This document shows positions 8,080 through 16,774 of a stretch of 64,000 nucleotides of DNA, in pieces. A program made the position numbers and the translations under genes. Numbering within the stretch: the stretch's first letter is position 1; every line of letters begins with the position of its first letter. The notes under the pieces are model-generated. The model was not told the DNA's origin. It ran no database searches and was given only the letters and a program-made list of their open reading frames with translations. Source of the DNA: Staphylococcus kloosii (GTDB lineage Bacteria; Bacillota; Bacilli; Staphylococcales; Staphylococcaceae); contig NZ_CP027846.1 in NCBI RefSeq assembly GCF_003019255.1, positions 682,001 to 746,000 on the forward strand, given 5' to 3'.

Positions 8080-9210
8080 ATGAATTCGTTGCACATAGCA
8101 GGACGTATTTTCAAACAGACGATTCGAGATGTAAGAACGTTAGCACTATTGCTTATTGCACCTATATTAATATTATCGCTATTATATTATATTTTTACAG
8201 TTGCCGATAATACTAATGGCGTAACAGTTGGCGTTCACGATGTACCAGATTCATTAATTACTGAATTACATGATAAAGATATTCACGTTAAAAATTATAA
8301 TAATAACAATGATATAAACGATAAAATAAAAGACGACAAATTAACAGGATTTTTACACAGCGATGGGCACAAAATATCAGTGACTTATGCTAACGATAAT
8401 CCTACACAAGCTGGAGAGTTAACAGGTGCAAATCAAAAGTGGTTAATGAGTCATAATATGAATGCCATGAAAGATAATACTAATAAATTGCATCAAGCGT
8501 TAACTAAAATACAACAAAAAATGCCTGGGGATGGGGGAAACACGACTCATCAAGATATGGCTAAACCGTATAAACTGACGGCGCATTATTTGTATGGTTC
8601 TTCAAATTCTACTTATTTTGATATGATAAACCCTATATTAATCGGATTCTTTGTCTTTTTCTTTACGTTTTTAATTTCCGGTATTGGACTATTAAAAGAG
8701 CGTACTTCAGGTACATTAGAACGCTTACTGGCCTCTCCGATAAAGCGCAGTGAAATTATTTTTGGTTACGTCTTCGGTTATGGTAGTTTCAGCGTTATTC
8801 AAACTGTAGTTGTCGTATTATATGCAATTTATATTCTACACATTAATTTAGTAGGTTCGATATGGTTCGTGCTATTAACAGCAATATTAACAGCACTTGT
8901 CGCTGTGACATTCGGTATATTATTATCTACCTTTGCTTCCTCAGAATTCCAAATGATTCAATTTATACCATTAGTCGTAGTACCACAAGTATTATTTGCA
9001 GGGATTATACCAATTGAATCAATGAATAAAGGGTTACAATACTTTTCGCATATCATGCCGTTATTCTATACCGGGCAAACAATGCAAAATATTATGATCA
9101 AGGGTTATGGATTCAACGATATTTACATTTATTTAATTGTGTTATTCGCATTTTTCATATGCTTATTGATTTTAAATATTATAGGCATGAAAAGATATAG
9201 AAAAGTTTAG
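8080..9210 (+). CDS. ABC-2 type exporter permease
   Basis: A 376-residue permease: one N-terminal membrane helix (about 20-40), a large extracytoplasmic domain (about 45-190), then five helices including the ABC-2 core with KERTSGTLERLLASP. This layout is that of YhfL/YfiM-type single-component permeases that work with one ATPase. The start ATG at 8080 follows GGAGGG and comes right after the ATPase stop; the longer frame overlaps the ATPase and has no ribosome site. Confidence 0.87.
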   Translation: MNSLHIAGRIFKQTIRDVRTLALLLIAPILILSLLYYIFTVADNTNGVTVGVHDVPDSLITELHDKDIHVKNYNNNNDINDKIKDDKLTGFLHSDGHKISVTYANDNPTQAGELTGANQKWLMSHNMNAMKDNTNKLHQALTKIQQKMPGDGGNTTHQDMAKPYKLTAHYLYGSSNSTYFDMINPILIGFFVFFFTFLISGIGLLKERTSGTLERLLASPIKRSEIIFGYVFGYGSFSVIQTVVVVLYAIYILHINLVGSIWFVLLTAILTALVAVTFGILLSTFASSEFQMIQFIPLVVVPQVLFAGIIPIESMNKGLQYFSHIMPLFYTGQTMQNIMIKGYGFNDIYIYLIVLFAFFICLLILNIIGMKRYRKV

Positions 9211-9219
9211 GAGGTCAAT

Positions 9220-9870
9220 ATGAACCAAGATATTAAGTCATTAGTTGAAACCATTGTTCCTCAACTTGAATATTTAAGCGATAAACAAAGACGTGTCATA
9301 GAAAGTGCTATTGCATTATTTAGTGAACAAGGATTTGATAAAACGAGTACTAAAGAAATTGCGCAACGTGCAAACGTCGCAGAAGGAACGGTATTTAAGC
9401 AGTTTAAAAGTAAAAGAATGTTATTATACGCAGGCTTAATTCCAATTTTAAGAGACCATATCGCACCTGTAGCTGTTAAACAATTTACAGATGAATTAAA
9501 CGAAACAACCCATTTTGATGCATTTATAAATTTATTTGTAGAAAACAGATCTCAATTCATTTATGACAACAGACGTATTCTTAAAGTCATCTTAAACGAA
9601 GCAATTACTAATGAAGATTTCCAAAATATATTAGTTAATATTTTTACCCATAAATTAACGAGTAAATTGAAAGATAAAATTGAATGGTTTATCAATAATG
9701 GTGACATGCGCAACGTTAAACCTGAGTTTTTTATACGTACGGTCATCGCACAAATTTTAAATTTAAATATCCCAATAATTGTAAATAATGACTATACCAA
9801 GGGTGAAAATTATCAGCAGTTTGCGTTATTCGTAAAAGAAGGATTATATAGAATGTTTAAGCATGAATAG
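9220..9870 (+). CDS. TetR/AcrR-family transcriptional repressor
   Basis: A 216-residue protein with an N-terminal TetR DNA-binding domain (about residues 22-68; helix-turn-helix around TSTKEIAQRANVAEGTVFKQ) and a helical ligand-binding C-terminal domain. AGGAGG precedes the ATG. It is the last gene of the exporter operon, and the 14-bp palindrome over the operon start site is its likely operator, which would give autoregulation released by an exported compound. Confidence 0.88.
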   Translation: MNQDIKSLVETIVPQLEYLSDKQRRVIESAIALFSEQGFDKTSTKEIAQRANVAEGTVFKQFKSKRMLLYAGLIPILRDHIAPVAVKQFTDELNETTHFDAFINLFVENRSQFIYDNRRILKVILNEAITNEDFQNILVNIFTHKLTSKLKDKIEWFINNGDMRNVKPEFFIRTVIAQILNLNIPIIVNNDYTKGENYQQFALFVKEGLYRMFKHE

Positions 9871-9888
9871 ACATCATGCAAAATATAA

Positions 9889-9936
9889 AATAAGAGGTTG
9901 AGAAATCGTAGCTTCTCAACCTCCTCTTATTTTATT
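9889..9936. terminator. Bidirectional terminator
   Basis: GAGGTTGAGAA pairs with TTCTCAACCTC, flanked by AATAA and TTATT sequences, between the convergent tetR and thioesterase genes. Confidence 0.8.
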
Positions 9937-9939
9937 AGT

Positions 9940-10407
9940 TTACTTTTTTGGAATTCCTATAACGTGACCTACTTGTTTAGGTATTTCAAACTGTGGTTGT
10001 TGTGAATAATAGTCAGCAATAGTTTGATAAACCTTGTCTGGAAATGGGGCACTCTTGCGTGTTTCATTGCTTACGCTAATCATCATGACTTCGTATGTAG
10101 CAATTTTTTCATCTTGCTCATTAAACATAACTAAAATAAGATGCGTACGTTTGGCATCAAAATCATAGATATAAGGTCTTACATAAAAAGAATCACCTAA
10201 ACGTAGTTCTTTTAAAAAAGAAATGTGTGATTCTAAGCTAAAAACAGTTACTGGTAAATCTTCTCGTTCAAATTCGTAACCAACGGCGTTAAAAAAGTAC
10301 ACGACACAATCGCTAAAAATAGAATAATATTTAGCGTCATGCATGTGGTCATTATGATCTATCCAAGATGTTTCAACCGTAAAGTTATATTCAAATGTAG
10401 CAGTCAT
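9940..10407 (-). CDS. Acyl-CoA thioesterase-like hot-dog protein (4HBT family)
   Basis: A 155-residue single hot-dog domain with the 4HBT active-site region WIDHNDHMHDAKYYSIF near residues 16-32, where the Asp of DHND is the likely nucleophile or base. Such proteins hydrolyse short-chain or aromatic acyl-CoA thioesters in the cytosol. GGAGGAC precedes the ATG. It is a single gene with no neighbouring fatty acid or carnitine genes, so the natural substrate is unknown. Confidence 0.75.
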   Translation of the reverse strand: MTATFEYNFTVETSWIDHNDHMHDAKYYSIFSDCVVYFFNAVGYEFEREDLPVTVFSLESHISFLKELRLGDSFYVRPYIYDFDAKRTHLILVMFNEQDEKIATYEVMMISVSNETRKSAPFPDKVYQTIADYYSQQPQFEIPKQVGHVIGIPKK

Positions 10408-10514
10408 TCAAAGTCCTCCAATAAATTTCTCTTTTACGCAATCACTCAATAACTTTAGTTTATAACACTTCATTAGGTTGTGTATAGAATAATTGTTCGA
10501 AATGCACAATTTTT

Positions 10515-10553
10515 TAAAAAATTGAGACTCAAAGCGCACTTTGAATCTCAATA
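10515..10553 (-). terminator. Terminator of the urease operon
   Basis: ATTGAGA.TCAAAG and CTTTGA.TCTCAAT form a long stem; on the minus strand it ends in TTTTTT, just after ureD. Confidence 0.85.
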
Positions 10554-10560
10554 AGGGTAA

Positions 10561-11397
10561 TTAATATTTTCTTAAAAAATGAGTTTCTCTGTTATAAGTA
10601 GTACGTACAATAAAATCTTGAACATGCGCTAATATCTTTTCGATAACTTGAGTTTTTAACGACAATATACGGATTGTTAAACCATGCGTAGCCAATTTGG
10701 TAATACCGAATCGGCAATCATATTGTTGTGCAACGTGTTTGATTTCATCGTAAATACTATCAATATATTTTTGTGTCACTTCCGGATGGATGAAATAACA
10801 TGAACCAATATGTGTATAACCTTCCATGTAGCCAATATCACTCACATTATTTTGTTCAGGTGATAACAATAAATTGTCATAAGCTACAAGTTGATTATCT
10901 ACGTATATTTCATTTAGCAAATGCATATATTTATAACTAAAGAGTGATTCATCTTGCGCATAACCTGGTGTTAAGATGTCGCTATAAAATAGCGAACCAT
11001 GCATATCCAAATTAAAAATATTATGCTGATAAAATTTAGCATTTGCATAGGCAATTACCGGATCAGCGACATATTCTAGATAACCGTTGTTACCTATTGT
11101 AAAAGTTTGGTATTGTTCTACTCTATCATTTAACGTTTTATATATTTTAGTAGCACCTTGAGAAGTAAGCGTTACCGCTGCTTCGTCTTTCACAGTGAAG
11201 TCCATTTTATAACGGTCTCCATCCAAATAGCCGCCCCCAACGTTTACAATATAAAAAGTTGGAATATCGGACTGATTTAAATAGATAGGGCGCATAACTT
11301 TTAACGCCTTATCAAAGTAAATATCTCTTGCTACAGATTTACGTCCATTATTGAACACGGTTAACTCAAGTTGACCAGTCCATTGTTGTTGTGTCAT
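10561..11397 (-). CDS. ureD: Urease accessory protein UreD
   Basis: A 278-residue UreD/UreH protein, the scaffold that binds apo-urease and, with UreF and UreG, delivers nickel to the active site. The conserved YIVNVGGGYLDGDRY and LTSQGATKIYKT segments (about residues 48-92) identify it. It is the last gene of ureABCEFGD and overlaps the ureG stop by one base (TAATG-type junction). Confidence 0.93.
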   Translation of the reverse strand: MTQQQWTGQLELTVFNNGRKSVARDIYFDKALKVMRPIYLNQSDIPTFYIVNVGGGYLDGDRYKMDFTVKDEAAVTLTSQGATKIYKTLNDRVEQYQTFTIGNNGYLEYVADPVIAYANAKFYQHNIFNLDMHGSLFYSDILTPGYAQDESLFSYKYMHLLNEIYVDNQLVAYDNLLLSPEQNNVSDIGYMEGYTHIGSCYFIHPEVTQKYIDSIYDEIKHVAQQYDCRFGITKLATHGLTIRILSLKTQVIEKILAHVQDFIVRTTYNRETHFLRKY

Positions 11398-12011
11398 TAT
11401 GCTAATCCTTTTAAGAATACATCATTATCTATCCAAGAAAGCACATTTTCTAACCCTTCGTCAGTTTTAAGATTTGTAAATGCAAATGGACGATTTTTTC
11501 TAAATGTTTTAGTATCTTCAGCCATTTGGTCTAAAGATGCACCAACATATGGTGCTAAATCAGTTTTGTTAATAACGAAAAAGTCTGATTTAATCATACC
11601 TTGTCCACCTTTACGTGGAATTTTTTCACCTTGCGCAACATCGATAATATAAATTGAAAAGTCGACCAATTCAGGGCTAAAAGTAGCAGCTAAATTGTCG
11701 CCGCCTGATTCTATAAAGATAAGTTCAATGTCGTCGTTGCGTTCTTTTAGTTCGTCTATAGCAGCGAAATTCATAGAAGCATCTTCACGAATTGCTGTAT
11801 GAGGACAACCACCAGTTTCTACACCGATTATACGATCTTCAGGTAAAACGCCTGTATTAACAAGGATTTTTTCGTCTTCTTTGGTGTAAATATCATTTGT
11901 GATAACACCGATACTAAACTCTTTAGACAAACGTTTAACTAATTTTTCGATTAGTTGTGTTTTGCCGGCACCGACTGGACCGCCGATACCAATTTTTATT
12001 GTTTGTGTCAT
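11397..12011 (-). CDS. ureG: Urease accessory GTPase UreG
   Basis: A 204-residue SIMIBI GTPase. P-loop GPVGAGKTQL (residues 10-19), the metal-binding switch region TGGCPHTAIRED (about 66-77) and the guanine motif NKTD (about 148-151) are all present. It hydrolyses GTP to drive nickel transfer into urease within the UreDFG complex. It lies between ureF and ureD with short junctions. Confidence 0.95.
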   Translation of the reverse strand: MTQTIKIGIGGPVGAGKTQLIEKLVKRLSKEFSIGVITNDIYTKEDEKILVNTGVLPEDRIIGVETGGCPHTAIREDASMNFAAIDELKERNDDIELIFIESGGDNLAATFSPELVDFSIYIIDVAQGEKIPRKGGQGMIKSDFFVINKTDLAPYVGASLDQMAEDTKTFRKNRPFAFTNLKTDEGLENVLSWIDNDVFLKGLA

Positions 12012-12022
12012 TTAATATCCTC

Positions 12023-12712
12023 CTATGAAATGAATATTCTTACATTAACATTTTCATGTTCCATTTGATTTAATTCTATGCCTGGTGCGGTAATACCTAA
12101 TTGCGATTCATCTAATTGTAAAATATTATCTCTCACTTGAGTAATATTAGGGATCATATCATTAATGATTTTTTGACCAGCCGTCTGACCCAATGGTATA
12201 GCGCGCACGGCATTTTGAGTTAGACTAGCTACATTTTGATATAAATAATAGTCAATAATGGTTGCTATATCTACATTTAGGTAATGACCAAGCATCGTAA
12301 AACATATTGCAGGGTGCAAGTGTACTGACTTCTGTTCCATTTGAGTTTGGTACCATTGAAGCCAATCGCTGCTGTATAGTGAGTTTGCTAATTTAACCAT
12401 ACGATTTCCCATTTGTTTTGAACCTTGGCGTGTTTCACGCGGTAAACTTTGTACATACAATAAATTATCAAGTTTCATAATTTGGTTCGTATTTTCTTGT
12501 TCTAACGCCTCGTAAATTAAACGCATTGTTAATCCATCGCTATAACTTAACTGTTCATTCATAAACAAAGTTAACCAATTTGTAAATGTGTGTTCATCAT
12601 GCACTTCATCGCGTTGAATATAAGTTTCCAACCCAAAAGAGTGACTAAATGCACCTGTAGGTACTTGAGAGTCACAAAATTGGAACAAACGAAATGCTTG
12701 CTGGTTAATCAT
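12023..12712 (-). CDS. ureF: Urease accessory protein UreF
   Basis: A 229-residue all-helical UreF, the activator that gates UreG in urease maturation. Family landmarks QVPTGAFSHSFGLE (about 16-29) and the C-terminal APGIELNQMEHE are intact. The first 8 bases overlap the end of ureE, indicating translational coupling. Confidence 0.93.
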   Translation of the reverse strand: MINQQAFRLFQFCDSQVPTGAFSHSFGLETYIQRDEVHDEHTFTNWLTLFMNEQLSYSDGLTMRLIYEALEQENTNQIMKLDNLLYVQSLPRETRQGSKQMGNRMVKLANSLYSSDWLQWYQTQMEQKSVHLHPAICFTMLGHYLNVDIATIIDYYLYQNVASLTQNAVRAIPLGQTAGQKIINDMIPNITQVRDNILQLDESQLGITAPGIELNQMEHENVNVRIFIS

Positions 12713-13157
12713 GTGAATGACCTATATGACGGAATGCTTGGTTAACTTTTCGATCTTCACGTTGGTAGGGAATACCTAAATCTTTTAATAACGATTCAAC
12801 CAAATAATCATATTGTACTAACATTTCTGTTTCTGTAAATTGTGCCGGTAAATGACGATTACCTAATTGATGAGCAATATCTCCCATTTCTTGCAATGTA
12901 CGAGGCTGAATCACAAGTAAATCGTCTGAATTAACGTCGACAATTATCATATTGTTGTCATCTGAATATAAAATATCGCCATATTGTAAATCTATTGGTT
13001 GAGATAAGCGAATCCCGATTTCATTATTATGGTCAGTAGTGACACGTTGTATACGTTTCACTAAATCTGAGTTTTCTAAATAAACTTTCTCGACGTGCTT
13101 TTGTTTTTCTTCTGGTGATAAATTAGCAATATTGCCTTTGATTTCTTCTATAATCAA
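12705..13157 (-). CDS. ureE: Urease accessory nickel metallochaperone UreE
   Basis: A 150-residue UreE with the peptide-binding N-terminal domain and the metal-binding C-terminal domain (conserved GNRHLPAQ near residue 98-105). The C-terminus is short, with only three His (HIGHSH), so it lacks the long His-rich tail of Klebsiella UreE and probably stores little nickel. AGGAGGAACGCACTTG precedes the ATG. It overlaps ureF. Confidence 0.93.
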   Translation of the reverse strand: MIIEEIKGNIANLSPEEKQKHVEKVYLENSDLVKRIQRVTTDHNNEIGIRLSQPIDLQYGDILYSDDNNMIIVDVNSDDLLVIQPRTLQEMGDIAHQLGNRHLPAQFTETEMLVQYDYLVESLLKDLGIPYQREDRKVNQAFRHIGHSHD

Positions 13158-13168
13158 GTGCGTTCCTC

Positions 13169-14884
13169 CTAGAATAAGAAATATCTTTGAGTTAAAGGAA
13201 GTTCTGTAGCTGCTTGGCTTGTAATTTTTTCGCCATCTACAAATACTTCATAAGTTTGTGGATCTACATCTAATTTTGGTGTAGCGCTGTTGTTTTTCAT
13301 ATCTTTTTTACTTAATTTACGAATATTATGAACTGGGCGAACTTTGCATTTTAAGCCTAATTGTTGTCCAATATCGCTAGCATATGCAGTTTTAGAAACG
13401 AAAGTCATTGAAGTGGCAGCCATATTTGGACCGTATTGGCCATACATTTTACGATATTTGATAGGTTCAGAAGTAGGGATTGAACCATTAGCATCGCCAT
13501 TTACAGCAGTATTAATTAAGCCACCTTTAATAATGACATCAGGTTTAACGCCGAAGAAAGCAGGGTCCCACATTACTAAATCTGCTAATTTGCCATCATC
13601 AATAGAGCCTACGTAGTCAGATATTCCATGAGTGATTGCAGGGTTAATTGTATATTTAGCAATATAACGTTTTATACGATTATTATCATTATATTCCGCA
13701 TCGCCTTCTAGACTACCTCTTTGTTCTTTCATACGGTGAGCTACTTGCCAAGTGCGCGTAATAACTTCACCGACACGTCCCATTGCTTGAGAGTCAGAAC
13801 TAACCATGCTGAAAACACCCATGTCTTGTAAAACATCTTCTGCGGCGATAGTTTCTTTACGAATTCTTGAATCGGCAAAAGCGATATCTTCAGGTATAGA
13901 AGCGTTCAAGTGATGAGTGATCATTACCATATCTAAATGCTCATCAATCGTATTTACTGTGTAAGGCAGCGTAGGATTTGTTGATGAAGGTAATATATTT
14001 GAGTAAGCAGCAGATTTAATTAAGTCTGGCGCATGACCACCACCGGCACCTTCTGTATGATACATGTGTAGTACACGGCCTTTGACCGCAGCCATAGTGT
14101 CTTCCATGAAACCTGCTTCATTTAATGTATCTGCGTGTAAAGCGATTTGAACATCATAATCATCAGCAACATCAAGCGCATGACTTAGTGCTGATGGTGT
14201 AGCACCCCAGTCTTCGTGGACTTTTAAGCCAACCACGCCCGCATGAATTTGTTCAATTAGAGCGGTATGGTTTACTGCTTGTCCTTTACCGGTAAATCCA
14301 ATATTAAGCGGTAGAGATTCTGCAGCTTGTAACATACGGTGAATGTGCCATGGCCCAGGTGTTACAGTCGTAGCCTTAGCACCTTCACTAGCACCCGTAC
14401 CTCCACCAATATGTGTTGTGATACCACTTTCTAATGCAACTTGAGATTGCTCAGGATTAATAAAATGAACGTGTGTATCGATGCCGCCAGCGGTAACAAT
14501 TTTACCTTCAGCAGATACTACGTCAGTCGTAGCCCCAATAATAATATCTACGTTATCCATAATATCTGGGTTGCCAGCCTTACCAATTTTCATTATATAG
14601 CCGTTTTTCACACCAATATCGGCTTTAATAATTTTGTTATAATCGATAATCATAGCATTGGTTATGACGAGGTCGGCAACGTTTTTATCGTCACGTGTTA
14701 CGTTAGGGTTTTGAGACATACCATCTCTAATTGATTTTCCACCGCCGAAAGCAGCCTCATCGCCATAAGTAGCGTAATCTTTTTCTACACGAGCAAATAA
14801 ATTAGTGTCAGCTAATCTAACTGAGTCTCCTACAGTAGGACCATACAAACTAGTATATTGGGATTGCGTCATTTTAAAACTCAT
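13169..14884 (-). CDS. ureC: Urease alpha (catalytic) subunit
   Basis: A 571-residue amidohydrolase that hydrolyses urea to ammonia and carbamate. Nickel ligands are visible: H138 and H140 (DTHVHF), the carbamylated lysine K221 (GLKVHEDWG), H250, H276 and D364 (SSDSQAMGR). In the mobile flap the usual Cys of CHH is Thr here (T323 in MITHHLN; codon ACT at 13918-13916), while the catalytic flap His H324 is kept. The ATG overlaps the ureB stop by four bases (ATGA). From memory, this Thr is a reported trait of S. xylosus urease. Confidence 0.97.
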   Translation of the reverse strand: MSFKMTQSQYTSLYGPTVGDSVRLADTNLFARVEKDYATYGDEAAFGGGKSIRDGMSQNPNVTRDDKNVADLVITNAMIIDYNKIIKADIGVKNGYIMKIGKAGNPDIMDNVDIIIGATTDVVSAEGKIVTAGGIDTHVHFINPEQSQVALESGITTHIGGGTGASEGAKATTVTPGPWHIHRMLQAAESLPLNIGFTGKGQAVNHTALIEQIHAGVVGLKVHEDWGATPSALSHALDVADDYDVQIALHADTLNEAGFMEDTMAAVKGRVLHMYHTEGAGGGHAPDLIKSAAYSNILPSSTNPTLPYTVNTIDEHLDMVMITHHLNASIPEDIAFADSRIRKETIAAEDVLQDMGVFSMVSSDSQAMGRVGEVITRTWQVAHRMKEQRGSLEGDAEYNDNNRIKRYIAKYTINPAITHGISDYVGSIDDGKLADLVMWDPAFFGVKPDVIIKGGLINTAVNGDANGSIPTSEPIKYRKMYGQYGPNMAATSMTFVSKTAYASDIGQQLGLKCKVRPVHNIRKLSKKDMKNNSATPKLDVDPQTYEVFVDGEKITSQAATELPLTQRYFLF

Positions 14885-15294
14885 CGATCATACCCTCTTT
14901 CTTTGTTAGCATTTCCACTTTTTTTATCTTCTGGCTTAATAATTTCCTCATTTGAATTATCATCTTTTGCACGATAAACGCGCGATTCATCGATAGGTCC
15001 ATTTACTTTTCCGTGGAAACCATAAATATGTCTACGTCCACTGTACTCAACGAGTTGGACTTCTTTTTCGTCTCCTGGTTCAAAACGTACCGCTGCGCCT
15101 GCCGGAATGTCTAAATGTTTACCATATGCTTTTTCACGTTCAAATTTTAGTGCAGGGTTTACTTCGAAAAAATGGAAGTGTGAACCTACTTGTACTGGTC
15201 TATCGCCTGTATTTTTCACTTCAATAATTGTAGCTTCATGACCTTTGTTAACTTCTATTTCGGTTCTTTTTACAATGATTTCGCCTGGTTTCAT
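14881..15294 (-). CDS. ureB: Urease beta subunit
   Basis: A 137-residue beta subunit, with the family core MKPGEII at the start, VGSHFHFFEVN (about 37-47) and GFHGKVNG. It forms the (alpha-beta-gamma)3 enzyme with UreA and UreC. The last 30 residues are an extra charged tail (DDNSNEEIIKPEDKKSGN) compared with the usual core. GGAGGTAACAGG precedes the ATG; the stop overlaps ureC. Confidence 0.95.
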   Translation of the reverse strand: MKPGEIIVKRTEIEVNKGHEATIIEVKNTGDRPVQVGSHFHFFEVNPALKFEREKAYGKHLDIPAGAAVRFEPGDEKEVQLVEYSGRRHIYGFHGKVNGPIDESRVYRAKDDNSNEEIIKPEDKKSGNANKERGYDR

Positions 15295-15306
15295 CCTGTT
15301 ACCTCC

Positions 15307-15609
15307 TTAAACGATTGGGTGATGCACAGTTATTAACTTTGTACCGTCAGGGAATGTTGCTTCAATTTCCATTTCTGTAAGCATATCAGCAACACCATCC
15401 ATTACATCATCCTCATTCAAAATTTGTTTGCCGTAACTCATAAGTTCAGCCACTGTTTTGCCATCTCTAGCACCTTCTAGCAGTTCATAACTAATAATAG
15501 CGACTGCTTCGGGATAGTTTAATTTCAGACCTCTATCTTGACGTCTGCGAGCTAAATCTGCTGCGATAACGAGCATTAATTTGTCTTGTTCACGTTGTGT
15601 AAAATGCAC
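15307..15609 (-). CDS. ureA: Urease gamma subunit
   Basis: A 100-residue gamma subunit with the conserved LNYPEAVAIIS (about 25-35) and GARDGKTVAELM segments. Translation starts at GTG 15609, six bases after GAGGG; no ATG in frame would keep the N-terminus MHFTQREQDKL. It is the first gene of ureABCEFGD, whose promoter must lie in the gap shared with the divergent urea transporter. Confidence 0.95.
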   Translation of the reverse strand: MHFTQREQDKLMLVIAADLARRRQDRGLKLNYPEAVAIISYELLEGARDGKTVAELMSYGKQILNEDDVMDGVADMLTEMEIEATFPDGTKLITVHHPIV

Positions 15610-15816
15610 ATGTATCCCTCAACTTTCTTTGTTAAATTTGAAATAATATATTGTTTTCACTTTTAATGTTATTCCTATTACTTTTATAAAACAAGAATTA
15701 CCCATCGAAAAAAAATAAATTTCATAATAATTGTGGAAAACACTATTGGAAAATTTAAAATTAATAATATATAGTATTTAATTGAAGAGGTAATTAAATA
15801 GAAATCAGGTGCCAAA

Positions 15817-16746
15817 TTGAAATATTTAAGTATTTTAATGAAAAATGTCGCTCAAGTGCTGTTATTAGAAAATGCGTGGACTGGATTATTAGTTATTGTT
15901 GCGCTGCTTATAGGCGATTGGAAAGTTGGATTAGTAGCATTAATTGCGAGTGTAATAGCGCTGTTATTAGCTAAACATACAAATTACAGTCGGACAGAAA
16001 TTGACAGTGGATTGGCAGGATTTAATCCTGTTTTAACGGGTGTAGCGTTGACGTTATTTTTAGAACAAACATGGTATAGCTACATCATTATTATCGTGGC
16101 GATTGTTATTACGATGCCTGTGGGTGCTGCAATTAGAGAATTATTTAAGACATATGATGTGCCAATGCTCACAATTCCATATGTATTCGTAAGTTGGAGT
16201 GTTTTATTAATGTCATTCCAATTTAAATTTGTAAATGTAAACGTTAATATTTTACCGCAATCAGTTAAGAAGATTTCTTTTTCGCAAAATGCTATACATT
16301 TCATGAGCAGCTTTTTATCAGGCTTTAGCGAAGTCTTTTTATTGAAAAGTACATTAGCAGGATTACTAATATTAATCGGTATATTTGTGGCGTCTCGCAA
16401 AGCAGGATTTTTAGCAATAATGGCTAATTTAATTGGTTTTATTATGGTTTTATTGTTAGGTGCAAATCATAGTGAAATTAATGATGGACTATTTGGTTAT
16501 AATGTTATCTTAACCGTGTTAGCATTAGGAGTAGCCTTTAAAACACGTATTAATCGGTATATTAATATCATATTGGGTATTTTGTTAACGATTTTCTTAC
16601 ACGCAGGTTTAACTACGTTATTAACCCCATTCGGTTTACCCGTCTTCACGCTACCATTTATTATTGCAACATGGACAATCCTTTTAGCAGGAACTCGAAT
16701 GAAAAAACAAACAATTGAAGAACATGACGGAAAAAGTGCAACTTGA
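15817..16746 (+). CDS. Urea transporter
   Basis: A 309-residue membrane protein with about ten helices in two similar halves. Both halves carry the urea-transporter signature around GLAGFNPVLTGVAL (about 69-82) and DGLFGYNVILTVLAL (about 224-238). It forms a selective channel for urea uptake. TTG 15817 is preferred: AGGTG lies 6 bases upstream, while the first ATG (15838) has no ribosome site. It is divergent from ureA and probably heads the unit that continues into nikABCDE 28 bp later. Confidence 0.9.
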   Translation: MKYLSILMKNVAQVLLLENAWTGLLVIVALLIGDWKVGLVALIASVIALLLAKHTNYSRTEIDSGLAGFNPVLTGVALTLFLEQTWYSYIIIIVAIVITMPVGAAIRELFKTYDVPMLTIPYVFVSWSVLLMSFQFKFVNVNVNILPQSVKKISFSQNAIHFMSSFLSGFSEVFLLKSTLAGLLILIGIFVASRKAGFLAIMANLIGFIMVLLLGANHSEINDGLFGYNVILTVLALGVAFKTRINRYINIILGILLTIFLHAGLTTLLTPFGLPVFTLPFIIATWTILLAGTRMKKQTIEEHDGKSAT

Positions 16747-16774
16747 TTATTTATGATAGAGAGAAGGAATAGGT

